DNA from: Bacteroidaceae bacterium
GTDB lineage: Bacteria; Bacteroidota; Bacteroidia; Bacteroidales; Bacteroidaceae
Length of the DNA: 36,663 nt
Reading direction: 5' to 3'
Assembly: GCA_024684455.1 (NCBI GenBank)
Contig: JAIKWU010000028.1
Coordinates: forward strand, 1 to 36,663
The translations under genes were made by a program, and so were the position numbers. Below are positions 24,241 through 33,345 of the stretch, piece after piece (the stretch's first letter is position 1; every line of letters begins with the position of its first letter). The notes under the pieces are model-generated. The model had not been told where the DNA came from, searched no databases, and saw only the letters and a program-made list of their open reading frames with translations.

Positions 24241-24272
24241 TTTGTTTATCAGAAATAATCATCGTATCTTTG
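24241..24272 (+). promoter_or_regulatory. Promoter of the MORN-repeat gene
   Basis: TTTG at 24241-24244, a 20-base spacer and TATCTTTG at 24265-24272 match the consensus fully. Confidence 0.8.
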
Positions 24273-24299
24273 TGGCATCAATGCTAAATGGAAGTTTCT

Positions 24300-25436
24300 A
24301 TGAAAGTGAAGACCATATTGTCCGTGATTGCCCTCTCTGCCTCCTTCTCGCTTCATGCGCAGAAGGTGGTTATCGGCAATTACACGTTCGAACGAGATAA
24401 GAACAACCCTGTGGGTGCCACGTACTACGGAGAACTTGTCGGCGGCAAGCCGCAGGGACAAGGGAAGGCCGAGTTTGAGAACGGCGACAAGTACGAGGGC
24501 GAATACGTGAAGGGCAAGCGCCAGGGACACGGCGTCTATACGTTCTCCGACGGCGAGAAGTATGAGGGCGACTGGATGGAGGATCACCAGCACGGGCGCG
24601 GCACCTACTACTTTGCCAACAACAACAAGTACGAGGGTCTCTGGTACAAGGACTATCAGGAGGGCCTGGGCACGATGTTCTATTACAACGGCGACAAGTA
24701 CGTGGGTGACTGGAAGCAGGACAATCGTGAGGGCGACGGCACCTACACGTGGGCGAACGGCATCTTCTACAAAGGCCAGTGGAAGCAGGACCGCAAGCAT
24801 GGCGTGGGGCTGATTGACTGGCGCGACGGAAGCAGTTACTACGGCGACTGGAAGTACGACCAGCGCTCGGGACACGGCATCTACAACTACTCAAACGGCG
24901 ACCGTTACGAGGGCGAGTGGAAGGCCGACTCGCGTGAGGGAAAGGGCATCTATACGTTCAAGAACGGCGACCGATACGAGGGCGACTACTTCAACAACGA
25001 CCGAACGGGACAGGGCATCTTCGTCTTTGCCGACGGCCGCAAGTACGTGGGTCAGTTCAAGAACGGCCTGATGGAGGGCTTCGGCACCTACACATGGCCC
25101 GACGGCGCGAAGTACGAGGGCTACTGGGTGGACGACAAGCAGAATGGTCGCGGCAAGTACACTTCGAAGGACGGCGACATTTACGACGGCGAGTGGCTGA
25201 ACGGCGAACTGGACGGTGAAGGCGTGCTGCGCATGATGGACGGAACGAAGTTCAAGGGACACTTCACCAAGGGCATGAAGAACGGCAAGGCGGTGGAGGA
25301 GGCTGCCGACGGTACACGCTTCGAAGGTACATACGTGAACGACCAGCGTGACGGAGCCTTCGTCGAGAAAGACCGTGCAGGCAACGTCGTCCGCAAGGGA
25401 TACTACAAGCGTGGACACATCGAAACGTTGCAATAA
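24300..25436 (+). CDS. Secreted MORN-repeat protein
   Basis: About 378 residues from ATG 24300; an in-frame ATG at 24288 is possible, but 24300 gives a clean signal peptide (MKVKTILSVIALSASFSLHA). The mature protein is almost wholly 14 tandem MORN repeats of 23 residues, each with the pattern YxGxW...GxGxYxxxxGxK, for example YEGEWKADSREGKGIYTF. The last three are degenerate (FKGHF, FEGTY). MORN arrays form elongated beta-sheet rods, and in other systems they bind lipids or act as scaffolds; the role here is unknown. Export suggests an envelope function. It has its own promoter. An 11-bp phased array begins about 10 bp after the stop. Confidence 0.92.
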   Translation: MKVKTILSVIALSASFSLHAQKVVIGNYTFERDKNNPVGATYYGELVGGKPQGQGKAEFENGDKYEGEYVKGKRQGHGVYTFSDGEKYEGDWMEDHQHGRGTYYFANNNKYEGLWYKDYQEGLGTMFYYNGDKYVGDWKQDNREGDGTYTWANGIFYKGQWKQDRKHGVGLIDWRDGSSYYGDWKYDQRSGHGIYNYSNGDRYEGEWKADSREGKGIYTFKNGDRYEGDYFNNDRTGQGIFVFADGRKYVGQFKNGLMEGFGTYTWPDGAKYEGYWVDDKQNGRGKYTSKDGDIYDGEWLNGELDGEGVLRMMDGTKFKGHFTKGMKNGKAVEEAADGTRFEGTYVNDQRDGAFVEKDRAGNVVRKGYYKRGHIETLQ

Positions 25437-25446
25437 GTGGTTGAAA

Positions 25447-25536
25447 GGAAGTTAAAGAGTAGTTATAGGGGAATTAAATGGGAGTTAAAGTGACGTTACT
25501 GTTCCTTCCCTAATAACTATCGTCCTTTTAACTTCC
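25447..25536. repeat. 11-bp phased GTTA array folding into a long hairpin
   Basis: GTTA occurs at 25451, 25462, 25484 and 25495, with ATTA at 25473, all on an 11-bp grid. The right half carries inverted copies: GGAAGTTAAA (25447-25456) pairs with TTTAACTTCC (25527-25536), TAGTTAT (25460-25466) with ATAACTA (25513-25519), and AGGG with CCCT. It fills the MORN to YhcH-gene gap. Confidence 0.75.
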
Positions 25537-25566
25537 AAGCGAGCGAAGCGATAACTTCATAAAAAT

Positions 25567-26010
25567 ATGATTTTAGACTCATTAGACAATCTCCACAAGT
25601 ATGTGGCATTGAATCCCCGCATTCAGACGGTGGTGGACTTCATCAAGGCAAACGATTTGGCTGTCGTGCCTTCGGGCAAGGTGCAGATTGACGGTGACGA
25701 CGTGTTCGGCAACTTCCAGACGCTCAAGGGAAAGACGAAGGAAGAGGCCAAGTTGGAAACCCACAACGTGATGCTCGACATCCAGGTGCCTTTCAACACG
25801 GCCGAGACGATGGGTTTCACGCCACGCCGCGACCTGCCACAGGGCGAATACAACGCCGAGAACGACATCACCTTCTACGAAGGGCTGGCCGAGCAGTACG
25901 TGACGGTACATCCAGGCGAGTTCGCCATCTTCCTCCCGCAGGACGGCCATGCTCCCTGCATCGCCCCTGGGAAGGAGGTTCAGAAAGTGATTTTCAAAGT
26001 AAAATTATAA
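25567..26010 (+). CDS. YhcH/YjgK/YiaL family protein (DUF386)
   Basis: A 147-residue cupin-like protein. Family features are LETHNVMLDIQVPF (about 59-72), with the conserved E/H and DIQ, and FAIFLPQDGHAPCIA (about 118-132), with the metal-binding region near H126. Members are linked to sugar catabolism, including sialic acid and other carbohydrate operons, and a role in anomer or sugar-acid handling has been suggested. The substrate here is unknown. It precedes glgB, but the 120-bp gap is filled by a paired GC-rich repeat, so a functional operon is uncertain. There is no signal peptide. Confidence 0.88.
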   Translation: MILDSLDNLHKYVALNPRIQTVVDFIKANDLAVVPSGKVQIDGDDVFGNFQTLKGKTKEEAKLETHNVMLDIQVPFNTAETMGFTPRRDLPQGEYNAENDITFYEGLAEQYVTVHPGEFAIFLPQDGHAPCIAPGKEVQKVIFKVKL

Positions 26011-26013
26011 GAA

Positions 26014-26129
26014 TACTCTCCCCCTTGCCCCTCCCAAGGGTGGGGGAGGTCACTATTACCCAACAACAAGTAGAATACTCCCCATAAATATTCTACGCTC
26101 TCCCCTTGGGGAGGGACGGGGAGGGGTCG
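26014..26129. repeat. Paired GC-rich palindromes before glgB (variant family, copy E)
   Basis: The left half has CTCTCCCCCTTGCCCCTCCC with AAGGGTGGGGGAGG. The right half, CTCTCCCCTTGGGGAGGGAC then GGGGAGGGGTC, is partly its inverted copy; about 45 AT-rich bases separate them. The layout resembles copies A-D near the rha genes, but the sequence differs (CCAAGGG centre). It ends two bases before the glgB start codon. Confidence 0.65.
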
Positions 26130-26131
26130 GT

Positions 26132-28153
26132 ATGAAAAAACAACAGCACATCGGGCTTGTGAAGCATGACTCATGGCTCGAACCCTATGAAGACGCCATC
26201 CGCGGCCGTCACGAACATGCACTCTACAAACTCAACGAACTGACCAACGGCGGTAAGCAGACGCTCAGCGACTTCGCCACGGGTTATCTCTACTTCGGCC
26301 TGCACCGCACCGACAAGGGATGGGTGCTGCGCGAATGGGCTCCGAATGCTACGGAAATCTATGTCGTCGGCGACTTTAACGGCTGGCACGAGGAAGAGCA
26401 CTACCGCATGAAGCGGCTCAAGAACAGCGGCAACTGGGAAATCAAACTGCCTGCACGTGCCATGAAGCATGGCGACCTGTATAAATTGAAGGTTCACTGG
26501 CAGGGTGGGGAAGGCGAGCGCATTCCCGCCTGGGCACAACGTGTCGTTCAGGACGACTGCACCAAGATTTTCTCGGCACAGGTATGGGCACCCGAGAAGC
26601 CCTACGTGTGGAAGAAGAAATCGTTCCGTCCCAACACCAATCCGCTGCTCATCTACGAGTGCCACATCGGTATGGCACAGGATGCGGAGAAGGTCGGCAC
26701 TTATCGCGAATTTCAGGAGAACGTGCTGCCACGTGTCATCAAGGACGGTTACAACTGCATCCAGATTATGGCCATTGCGGAGCATCCCTACTATGGCAGT
26801 TTCGGTTATCACGTCAGCAACTTCTTCGCGCCCAGCAGCCGTTTCGGCACACCAGAGGAGTTGAAGGAACTCGTCGATACGGCCCACCAGCACGGCATCG
26901 CCGTCATCATGGACATCGTGCACAGTCACGCCGTGAAGAACGAGATTGAGGGCTTGGGCAACTTCTGCGGTGACCCCTGCCAATACTTCATGCAAGGTGG
27001 ACGCCGTGAGCATCCCGCTTGGGACAGTCTCTGCTTCGACTATGGCAAGAACGAGGTGCTGCACTTCCTGCTCTCCAACTGCAAATACTGGCTCGAGGAG
27101 TTCAACTTCGACGGCTACCGCTTCGACGGCGTGACCTCGATGCTCTACTATAGCCATGGCCTCGGTGAGGCGTTTGGCGGCTATGGCGACTATTTCAACG
27201 GCCACGAGGACGACGAGGCGATTGCCTACCTCACACTGGCCAACGTGCTCATCCACGAGGTGAAGCCCAAGGCCATCACCATTGCCGAGGAAGTCAGTGG
27301 TATGCCAGGCTTGGCCGCACCGTTCAAGGATGGCGGCTATGGTTTCGACTATCGCATGGCGATGAACATTCCCGACTACTGGATTAAGACCATCAAGGAA
27401 CTGAAGGACGAGGATTGGAAGCCTTCATCGATGTTCTGGGAAGTGACCAACCGTCGTGCCGACGAGAAGACCATCTCTTACGCCGAGAGCCACGACCAGG
27501 CACTCGTGGGCGACAAGACCATCGTCTTCCGTCTCATCGATGCCGATATGTACTGGCACTTCAAGAAGGGCGACGAGAACTTCACCGCCGAACGAGGCAT
27601 AGCCCTGCACAAGATGATTCGCCTGCTCACGGCATCGACCATCAACGGCGGTTACCTCAACTTCATGGGCAACGAGTTCGGACATCCCGAATGGATTGAC
27701 TTCCCACGTGAGGGTAACGGCTGGAGTTACAAGTATGCACGTCGTCAGTGGAACCTCGTCGATAACAAGGAACTCTGCTACCACTGGCTCGGCGACTTTG
27801 ACAAAGCCATGATACACATCATCGGCGGTCAGAAGAATTTCCAGAAGACACCCGTGCAGGAGGTATGGCACAACGACGGCGACCAGGTACTGGCTTATAG
27901 TCGTGGCGACCTGCTCTTTGTCTTCAACTTCAGCCCCAATCGCTCGTTTACCGACTATGGCTTCATCGTTCCCGAAGGCAGTTACGAGGTGGTGCTCAAC
28001 ACCGACAGCAGTCTTTTCGGCGGACATGACCTGGCCGACGACTCCGTGCGTCACTTCACTAACTTCGACCCCATCTATGCGAAGGACAAGAAGGGATGGC
28101 TCAAACTCTACATTCCCGCACGAAGCGCCGTCGTACTGAAGAAAGTTGATTGA
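26132..28153 (+). CDS. glgB: 1,4-alpha-glucan branching enzyme (GH13_8 type)
   Basis: A 673-residue cytoplasmic enzyme that makes alpha-1,6 branches in glycogen. An N-terminal CBM48 is seen at about 65-160 (LREWAPNATEIYVVGDFNGW). The GH13 catalytic motifs are MDIVHSHAVKN (region I, about 259), GYRFDGVTSM with the nucleophile Asp (region II, about 331), AEEVSGMP with the acid Glu (region III, about 386) and AESHDQ (region IV, about 451). The GYGFDYRMAMNIPDYWIK stretch is typical of the eukaryote-like GH13_8 group, which is common in Bacteroidetes. The start ATG directly follows a GC-rich repeat, so the leader has been replaced by it. The stop overlaps the next gene's ATG. Confidence 0.96.
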   Translation: MKKQQHIGLVKHDSWLEPYEDAIRGRHEHALYKLNELTNGGKQTLSDFATGYLYFGLHRTDKGWVLREWAPNATEIYVVGDFNGWHEEEHYRMKRLKNSGNWEIKLPARAMKHGDLYKLKVHWQGGEGERIPAWAQRVVQDDCTKIFSAQVWAPEKPYVWKKKSFRPNTNPLLIYECHIGMAQDAEKVGTYREFQENVLPRVIKDGYNCIQIMAIAEHPYYGSFGYHVSNFFAPSSRFGTPEELKELVDTAHQHGIAVIMDIVHSHAVKNEIEGLGNFCGDPCQYFMQGGRREHPAWDSLCFDYGKNEVLHFLLSNCKYWLEEFNFDGYRFDGVTSMLYYSHGLGEAFGGYGDYFNGHEDDEAIAYLTLANVLIHEVKPKAITIAEEVSGMPGLAAPFKDGGYGFDYRMAMNIPDYWIKTIKELKDEDWKPSSMFWEVTNRRADEKTISYAESHDQALVGDKTIVFRLIDADMYWHFKKGDENFTAERGIALHKMIRLLTASTINGGYLNFMGNEFGHPEWIDFPREGNGWSYKYARRQWNLVDNKELCYHWLGDFDKAMIHIIGGQKNFQKTPVQEVWHNDGDQVLAYSRGDLLFVFNFSPNRSFTDYGFIVPEGSYEVVLNTDSSLFGGHDLADDSVRHFTNFDPIYAKDKKGWLKLYIPARSAVVLKKVD

Positions 28154-29433
28154 TGATGACCGAACTCTCGACCAGCGACAAAATCATACGACACACCTGT
28201 AGTGTGCTCTTTCTGTGTTTTTGTTTCTGCTATCTGTATTTCATGCAGGGCGAACTGCTGGCAGAGGCACAATACGTCTTTTCCCACGGCATCACCCACT
28301 ACAGCATCCTTATCGGAGCCATTATCATCACTCTTGTGCTCTGGATGCTGCAGTGGCTTATTGCCCGTATCATTCCCTTTCCTTCCCGCTATTTCGTACT
28401 CAGTTACCTGCCATCCTTCCTTTCCCTGGCCGTGTTGACAGGGCTGAGCCGACAGCGCATCGCCGATGCCTCCTTTGCACCGTGGCACTGGCTGGCTCCT
28501 CTCATCCTTCTGCTTTGGGTGGTGCTCGTTTATGTTATGAACAGGCTGATGACATCCCGTGGAACGGGGCGTCGCAGCAGGTCGTCCGACCGCAACGAAG
28601 AAGGCATCGGACACGACCTGTGGCCGAACTACTTCATCTTCCTCGCCATGATGCTCTTCTGCGGGATAAGCAACCCTGCCGACGATGTCTGGCTCTACGA
28701 ACTCAAAGCCGAGCGTCTCATCCTCGAACAACGTTATGACGAAGCCGCCCAAGTCGGCTTAGAAGGCGAAGCCACCAGTCGGCGACTCAACAGCCTGCGT
28801 CACTACGCGCTTGCCAGACAGGGACAGGGACGGCTGCCCGACCGCATCTTCCTCTATCCCCAGCCTTACGGATTGGACGGATTGCTCCAGTTGCCCGACA
28901 CCACCCGTCGTCTCGAACGGCTAACCGCCACCGACATCACTGCCTGGATGGGAGCACATGCTGCCGACACACAGATGCCACTCGACCGCTTTCTTCAACT
29001 CGCCCTACGGCTTGAGCAGGCACACCTCGATTCCCTGCTCGCTGTCGATAGCCTCTATCTTGCCAACGCCACCGACAGCATCCGTCATCAACATGCTGGA
29101 GCCGTAGGCACCTTGCGACGCCATGTGCGAGCCACGGCCGACTACCGTCTTTGCGCCCTGCTGCTCAAGAAAGACCTGAGGCAGTTCCTGGTGGAAATCC
29201 CTGAATTCTACCCGCAGGTGAACGATACGCTCGATGAGACAAGGGCATCCTTGCCCTGTGCCTACCGTCAGGCACTGGCCATCATTGCACCCGAACTGGC
29301 CGACAGCACCACGCTCCAACAGTATTATTCCTATGCCGCCATGCTCGACACACTGTCCACACACCGTTCGCGCCGCAACCTCACACGCTACGAACTTGGT
29401 CGCAGTTATTGGTGGTACTTCGACTTTCAGTAA
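28153..29433 (+). CDS. Multi-pass membrane protein, DUF6057-like
   Basis: About 426 residues. ATG 28153 overlaps the glgB stop (TGATG), so translation is coupled; 28156 is an alternative start. The N-terminal half has four to five membrane segments (about 18-40, 50-75, 85-105, 118-138, 160-178), for example LLWVVLVYVMN and YFIFLAMMLFCGIS. From about residue 185 a soluble helical region follows with TPR-like features (ERLILEQRYDEAAQVGLEGE). Compared with longer DUF6057 proteins that I recall, this looks compact. Family assignment is moderate and function unknown. Coupling to glgB is positional only. Confidence 0.68.
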   Translation: MMTELSTSDKIIRHTCSVLFLCFCFCYLYFMQGELLAEAQYVFSHGITHYSILIGAIIITLVLWMLQWLIARIIPFPSRYFVLSYLPSFLSLAVLTGLSRQRIADASFAPWHWLAPLILLLWVVLVYVMNRLMTSRGTGRRSRSSDRNEEGIGHDLWPNYFIFLAMMLFCGISNPADDVWLYELKAERLILEQRYDEAAQVGLEGEATSRRLNSLRHYALARQGQGRLPDRIFLYPQPYGLDGLLQLPDTTRRLERLTATDITAWMGAHAADTQMPLDRFLQLALRLEQAHLDSLLAVDSLYLANATDSIRHQHAGAVGTLRRHVRATADYRLCALLLKKDLRQFLVEIPEFYPQVNDTLDETRASLPCAYRQALAIIAPELADSTTLQQYYSYAAMLDTLSTHRSRRNLTRYELGRSYWWYFDFQ

Positions 29434-29461
29434 CCGAGCCGTTTTCATTCATGTCATAAGA

Positions 29462-29493
29462 AAAGCCACGGAATCGTATAGGTTCCGTGGCTT
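29462..29493. terminator. Bidirectional intrinsic terminator
   Basis: AAGCCACGGAA and TTCCGTGGCTT form an 11-bp stem with a 9-base loop, flanked by A-rich and T-rich ends. It lies between the convergent membrane-protein and DUF4301 genes and can serve both. Confidence 0.85.
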
Positions 29494-29516
29494 CTTTCTA
29501 TGTGAGTTGAATGGTC

Positions 29517-31034
29517 TTACTGATGTTCTGCCCGAAGCAGGTCGTTCATCGTCTTGACAGGGTTGAAGGTCGAGAGCGGAACTTCGACAAAGATTGTGTT
29601 CCAGTTGCTCATGGCACCGTTCCAGAGGCCTGGGAGTTCGAGTGCCTTGAGTTCCTTGCCGTCTTTCGACTTGGAGGAGATGAAGGCAGTTTGCGGGTCA
29701 ACATAATCCTTGAGGTTGTAAGGCTCACCCTTGTAGTTCTTCAAGCCGCAGACGAGATCTACGGGGTTGAAGTGTGTGCCGCTCTCAAACATCTTGACGT
29801 ATTCGGCATTCTGCTTGTCAATCTGGCTGCTTTCGAGGATTTGCAGCGAGATGGTTCCGTCTTGGTTGTAAACCAGGAACGGGCCTCCGCCAGGTTCACC
29901 GACATTCTTCACCATGCCGCACACGCGGATGGGGCGGTCGAGTTTCGACTTCATGTAGATGACGAGGTCGGCATCCTCCAGATACTTAATCTGTGGGTTA
30001 CGCACACCGAGGTCGTCGCGCATGAAACGGATGATGCCTTCGAGTTGGGCGTGGGTATATTCGCCGCTCTCGAGCAGTTCCATGTATTCGAACATCTTGT
30101 TCTGCATGGTGACGAGGATGCCCCCGATGAGTTGCTTATAGGTGACGGTGTCTTCCTTCATGCGGTCGGGCACGACGTTGTCAATGTTCTTGATGAAGAC
30201 GACGTCGGCATCGAGGTCGTTGAGGTTTTCAATCAGCGCACCGTGGCCGCCTGGACGGAACAGCAGTTGTCCGTCGGCTGTGCGGAACGGCTCATTGTCA
30301 GCCGTTGCAGCGACGGTGTCGGTGCTGGCTTTCTGTTCGGAGAACGAGATGTTGTACTTGACTTTGAACTCCTGCTCGTAGGCGGGTACTTTCTCGGCGA
30401 CCAGGGCTTCGAACAAGGGGCGATGTTCGGGCGAAACGGTGAAGTGGAGGTTCACTTCGCCATTGGCTGAAGCATAGAGGGCTCCCTCCACGAGATGTTC
30501 CTCGACGGGCGTACGAGGTCCCTTCTCGTATTTGTGGAACAGGAGCAGCCCTTTCGGCAGTTTTCCGTAGTTTAGTCCCTTCGCATTGAGCAGGTTATTG
30601 ACCACGGCTTTGTACTGGCCTTCTGCGATGAGCGTGTCGATGTCCTTGCCTTCGTTCTTCTTGCACACCTCATTGAGGGCATCGAAGAAGGCGAAGAAGT
30701 GGATGTGTGAAAAGAAGCACTGCATGAAGTCGTTGTCGGGGGTATCTGCTGTTCCGTCGAGGAATGCAAACAAGTCCTTGAACATACGGCTTGCGGCTCC
30801 GCTGGCTGGTACGAACTTGAGCACCTTGCCCTCACGTCCCAGATACTTCTTCCATGCCTTGATGTAGTTCGTCTGCTCTTTGGGGGTAGGGATGGTAATG
30901 CCCTGCTTCGGCGAAGCAGCACCAGCGAGTTTGAGATACGGGAATCCTGTCTTGAAGGATTCAAGTTGTGCGTTCAGTTGTTCTTCGGAGATGCCCTTCC
31001 GCTTGAGCAAGTCCTTGTCCTGTGTGGTCAACAT
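29517..31034 (-). CDS. DUF4301 family protein
   Basis: A 505-residue cytoplasmic protein of a Bacteroidetes family, recognised from LTTQDKDLLKRKGISEEQLN at the N-terminus and the full normal length. Some segments recall UDP-sugar pyrophosphorylase-like folds: FVPASGAASRMFKDL (about 78), FRPGGHGALIENLN (about 253) and DADVVFIKNIDNVVPD (about 270). A nucleotidyltransferase-type activity is thus conceivable but not established. It is a single gene, divergent from relA with its own promoter, and ends at a bidirectional terminator. Confidence 0.85.
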   Translation of the reverse strand: MLTTQDKDLLKRKGISEEQLNAQLESFKTGFPYLKLAGAASPKQGITIPTPKEQTNYIKAWKKYLGREGKVLKFVPASGAASRMFKDLFAFLDGTADTPDNDFMQCFFSHIHFFAFFDALNEVCKKNEGKDIDTLIAEGQYKAVVNNLLNAKGLNYGKLPKGLLLFHKYEKGPRTPVEEHLVEGALYASANGEVNLHFTVSPEHRPLFEALVAEKVPAYEQEFKVKYNISFSEQKASTDTVAATADNEPFRTADGQLLFRPGGHGALIENLNDLDADVVFIKNIDNVVPDRMKEDTVTYKQLIGGILVTMQNKMFEYMELLESGEYTHAQLEGIIRFMRDDLGVRNPQIKYLEDADLVIYMKSKLDRPIRVCGMVKNVGEPGGGPFLVYNQDGTISLQILESSQIDKQNAEYVKMFESGTHFNPVDLVCGLKNYKGEPYNLKDYVDPQTAFISSKSKDGKELKALELPGLWNGAMSNWNTIFVEVPLSTFNPVKTMNDLLRAEHQ

Positions 31035-31079
31035 ACTTTTCCTAAATTAACAATGAACTAAAAAATCAAATTCTGCATA

Positions 31080-31111
31080 CAAAAGTACAATTTTTTTTGT
31101 TTTCGTGCAAC
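31080..31111 (-). promoter_or_regulatory. Promoter of the DUF4301 gene
   Basis: The minus strand has GTTG (31111-31108), a 20-base spacer and TACTTTTG (31087-31080). The leader would be about 40 bases. Confidence 0.7.
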
Positions 31112-31129
31112 AATACCCTCATATTTTTT

Positions 31130-31137
31130 TAACTTTG
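31130..31137 (+). promoter_or_regulatory. Promoter -7 element of relA-rlmH
   Basis: TAACTTTG matches TAnnTTTG and would start transcription near 31144, just before the ATG at 31156. No good -33 element is seen. Confidence 0.55.
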
Positions 31138-31155
31138 CCGAAAAATAGAACGGTT

Positions 31156-33345
31156 ATGGATGAAAAGCAGCACATAAAGGAGGCTTTTGAACGACTGAAA
31201 ACCCTGACGGCCGATACGATTTCTGCTGATGATTTCAGCAAGGTGGAGACTTTGCTATGGCAGACGGTGGAGCAGGGGAGTGCCGACCGTGGTATCTTTG
31301 ACCTCAACCCTGTGCTCTTTGACTTGCAGACAGCGGCGATTTGTGCCGAGGAGATAGGGCTGAACCGTGCCAGCATCCTCAGCATCCTGCTCAAGGACGT
31401 GCCTTGTGGCTCGGACAATCGTGTGGAAAAGGCACGCAGGGAGTTCGGTGACGAGGTGGCACATCTATTAAAAGGTATTGCAAGGGTCAACGAACTCTAT
31501 GCCCGCAATCCCGTCATCGAAACGGAAAACTTCCGCGACCTCATGCTTTCGTTTGCCGAGGACATGCGTGTCATCTTCGTCATTATTGCCGACCGTGTGA
31601 ACCTCATGCGGCAAATCAAGGACAGGGGAACGGACGCGGAACGCCGGAAGGTGGCCACTGAGGCGAGCCGTCTGTATGCACCTCTGGCACACAAACTCGG
31701 TCTCTACCTCATCAAGTCCGAACTCGAAGACCTTTCACTCAAGTATCTGGAGCACGACGCCTACTATATGATCAAGGACAAGTTGAACGAGACAAAGCGT
31801 TCGCGTGACCTCTACATCGCCAACTTCATCCGTCCTGTGGAGGAGAAGTTGAAGGCGGCTGGCTTAAAGTTCCACATGAAAGGCCGCACCAAGAGCATCC
31901 ACTCCATCTGGGAGAAGATGAAGAAGCAGCGGTGCCACTTTGAAGGTATCTACGACCTCTTTGCCATCCGTGTCATCCTCGACAGCGAACCCGACAAGGA
32001 GAAACAGGACTGCTGGCAGGTCTTTTCCATCGTCACCGACATGTACCGCCCCAATCCGAAGCGGTTGCGCGACTGGCTCAGTGTACCCAAATCCAATGGC
32101 TACGAGAGCCTGCACATCACCGTCATGGGACCTGAAGGAAAGTGGGTGGAAGTGCAGATACGCACCGAGCGCATGGATGAGATTGCCGAACGTGGACTTG
32201 CTGCCCACTGGCGCTACAAGGGCGTGAAAGACAGTGGAGAGAAACTGGAAGAATGGCTCAAGGACATTCGTGCTGCACTGGAAACGAACGACGAAGAGCA
32301 GTCGGTCGATCAGTTCAAGGTCGATCTCTACAGCGACGAGGTGTTTGTGTTCACACCGAAGGGCGACCTGTTCAAGTTGCCAAAGGGTGCCACGGTGCTC
32401 GACTTTGCCTACCGCATCCATACCAATGTGGGCAGTCGCTGTGCAGGCGGACGAGTCAATGGCAAGAATGTGCCGATGCGCACCCGTTTGCAGAGTGGCG
32501 ACCAGGTGGAGATTCTCACCAATCCCAACCAGACACCGAAGCGCGACTGGCTCAACATGGCTGTCACCTCGAAGGCACGTGCCAAGATTCGCCAGCAACT
32601 CTCGGAGATGGAACTGAAGAGTGTTACCATTGCCAAAGAAACCTTGGAACGCCGCTTCAAAAACCGAAAGGTCGATTACGAAGAATCCACGATGATGCGC
32701 CTGTTGAAGCGTCTCGGCTACAAGCACGTCAACGATTTCTACCATGCCATCGGCGAAGGCGTGCTGGACATCAATGAGTTTATTGACAAATACGTTGAGG
32801 CACAGAAGCGAGAGAACGGCGAATGGCAGGACACAGGGCCGTCACACAGCGCAGGTGAGTACGTACAGACATTTACAGAAGCCGATGACGCCAAAAACAA
32901 AGATGTCCTCGTCATCGACAAGAACATCATGGGTGTGGAGTATTCGATGGCACGCTGCTGCAATCCCATCTATGGCGACAAGGTCTTTGGCTTTGTGACC
33001 GCAGGTCGTGGCATCAAGATACACCGCGACGACTGCCCCAATGCCCGACGTCTGCGCACCGAGATGCCTTACCGTGTCATTCAGGCACGTTGGGCAGGCA
33101 AGGGTAGCAGCCTCTATCCTGTCACCCTCCGTGTCGTTGGCAACGACGACATTGGCATTGTCAACAACATCACCAGCATCATCGCCAAGGAGCAGAACGT
33201 CATGCTGCGTTCGATAGACATCAAGTCGAGCGAGGACGGCCTCTTTGCCGGTACGCTGACCCTTCAACTCGACGACCTCAACAAACTCAAGTTGTTGGTG
33301 AAGAAGATTCAGGGTGTGAAGGGTGTGAAGAACGTAAGTCGATGA
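31156..33345 (+). CDS. relA: RelA/SpoT family (p)ppGpp synthetase with degenerate hydrolase domain
   Basis: About 729 residues from ATG 31156; a GTG at 31105 in the same frame lies upstream of the probable transcription start. Domains in order: HD hydrolase-like (about 40-190), synthetase (about 230-360), TGS (about 393-455; DEVFVFTPKGDLFKLPKGAT), a Cys-containing conserved region (ARCCNPI, about 600) and ACT (about 655-729). In the HD domain the metal motif HDxxED is replaced by KDVPCG (80-85), and the first histidine position reads NPVLFDLQ, so hydrolysis is probably lost. The synthetase looks intact: GRTKSIHSIWEKM, GIYDLFAIRVI, EVQIRT and ERGLAAHWRYK. It probably makes the alarmone only, with a separate bifunctional Rel elsewhere in the genome. 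It overlaps rlmH by four bases. Confidence 0.9.
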   Translation: MDEKQHIKEAFERLKTLTADTISADDFSKVETLLWQTVEQGSADRGIFDLNPVLFDLQTAAICAEEIGLNRASILSILLKDVPCGSDNRVEKARREFGDEVAHLLKGIARVNELYARNPVIETENFRDLMLSFAEDMRVIFVIIADRVNLMRQIKDRGTDAERRKVATEASRLYAPLAHKLGLYLIKSELEDLSLKYLEHDAYYMIKDKLNETKRSRDLYIANFIRPVEEKLKAAGLKFHMKGRTKSIHSIWEKMKKQRCHFEGIYDLFAIRVILDSEPDKEKQDCWQVFSIVTDMYRPNPKRLRDWLSVPKSNGYESLHITVMGPEGKWVEVQIRTERMDEIAERGLAAHWRYKGVKDSGEKLEEWLKDIRAALETNDEEQSVDQFKVDLYSDEVFVFTPKGDLFKLPKGATVLDFAYRIHTNVGSRCAGGRVNGKNVPMRTRLQSGDQVEILTNPNQTPKRDWLNMAVTSKARAKIRQQLSEMELKSVTIAKETLERRFKNRKVDYEESTMMRLLKRLGYKHVNDFYHAIGEGVLDINEFIDKYVEAQKRENGEWQDTGPSHSAGEYVQTFTEADDAKNKDVLVIDKNIMGVEYSMARCCNPIYGDKVFGFVTAGRGIKIHRDDCPNARRLRTEMPYRVIQARWAGKGSSLYPVTLRVVGNDDIGIVNNITSIIAKEQNVMLRSIDIKSSEDGLFAGTLTLQLDDLNKLKLLVKKIQGVKGVKNVSR

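Noticed and set aside
31105-31155. GTG start adding 17 residues to RelA
   Set aside because: The -7 element at 31130-31137 lies inside this stretch, so the mRNA would not contain that start.
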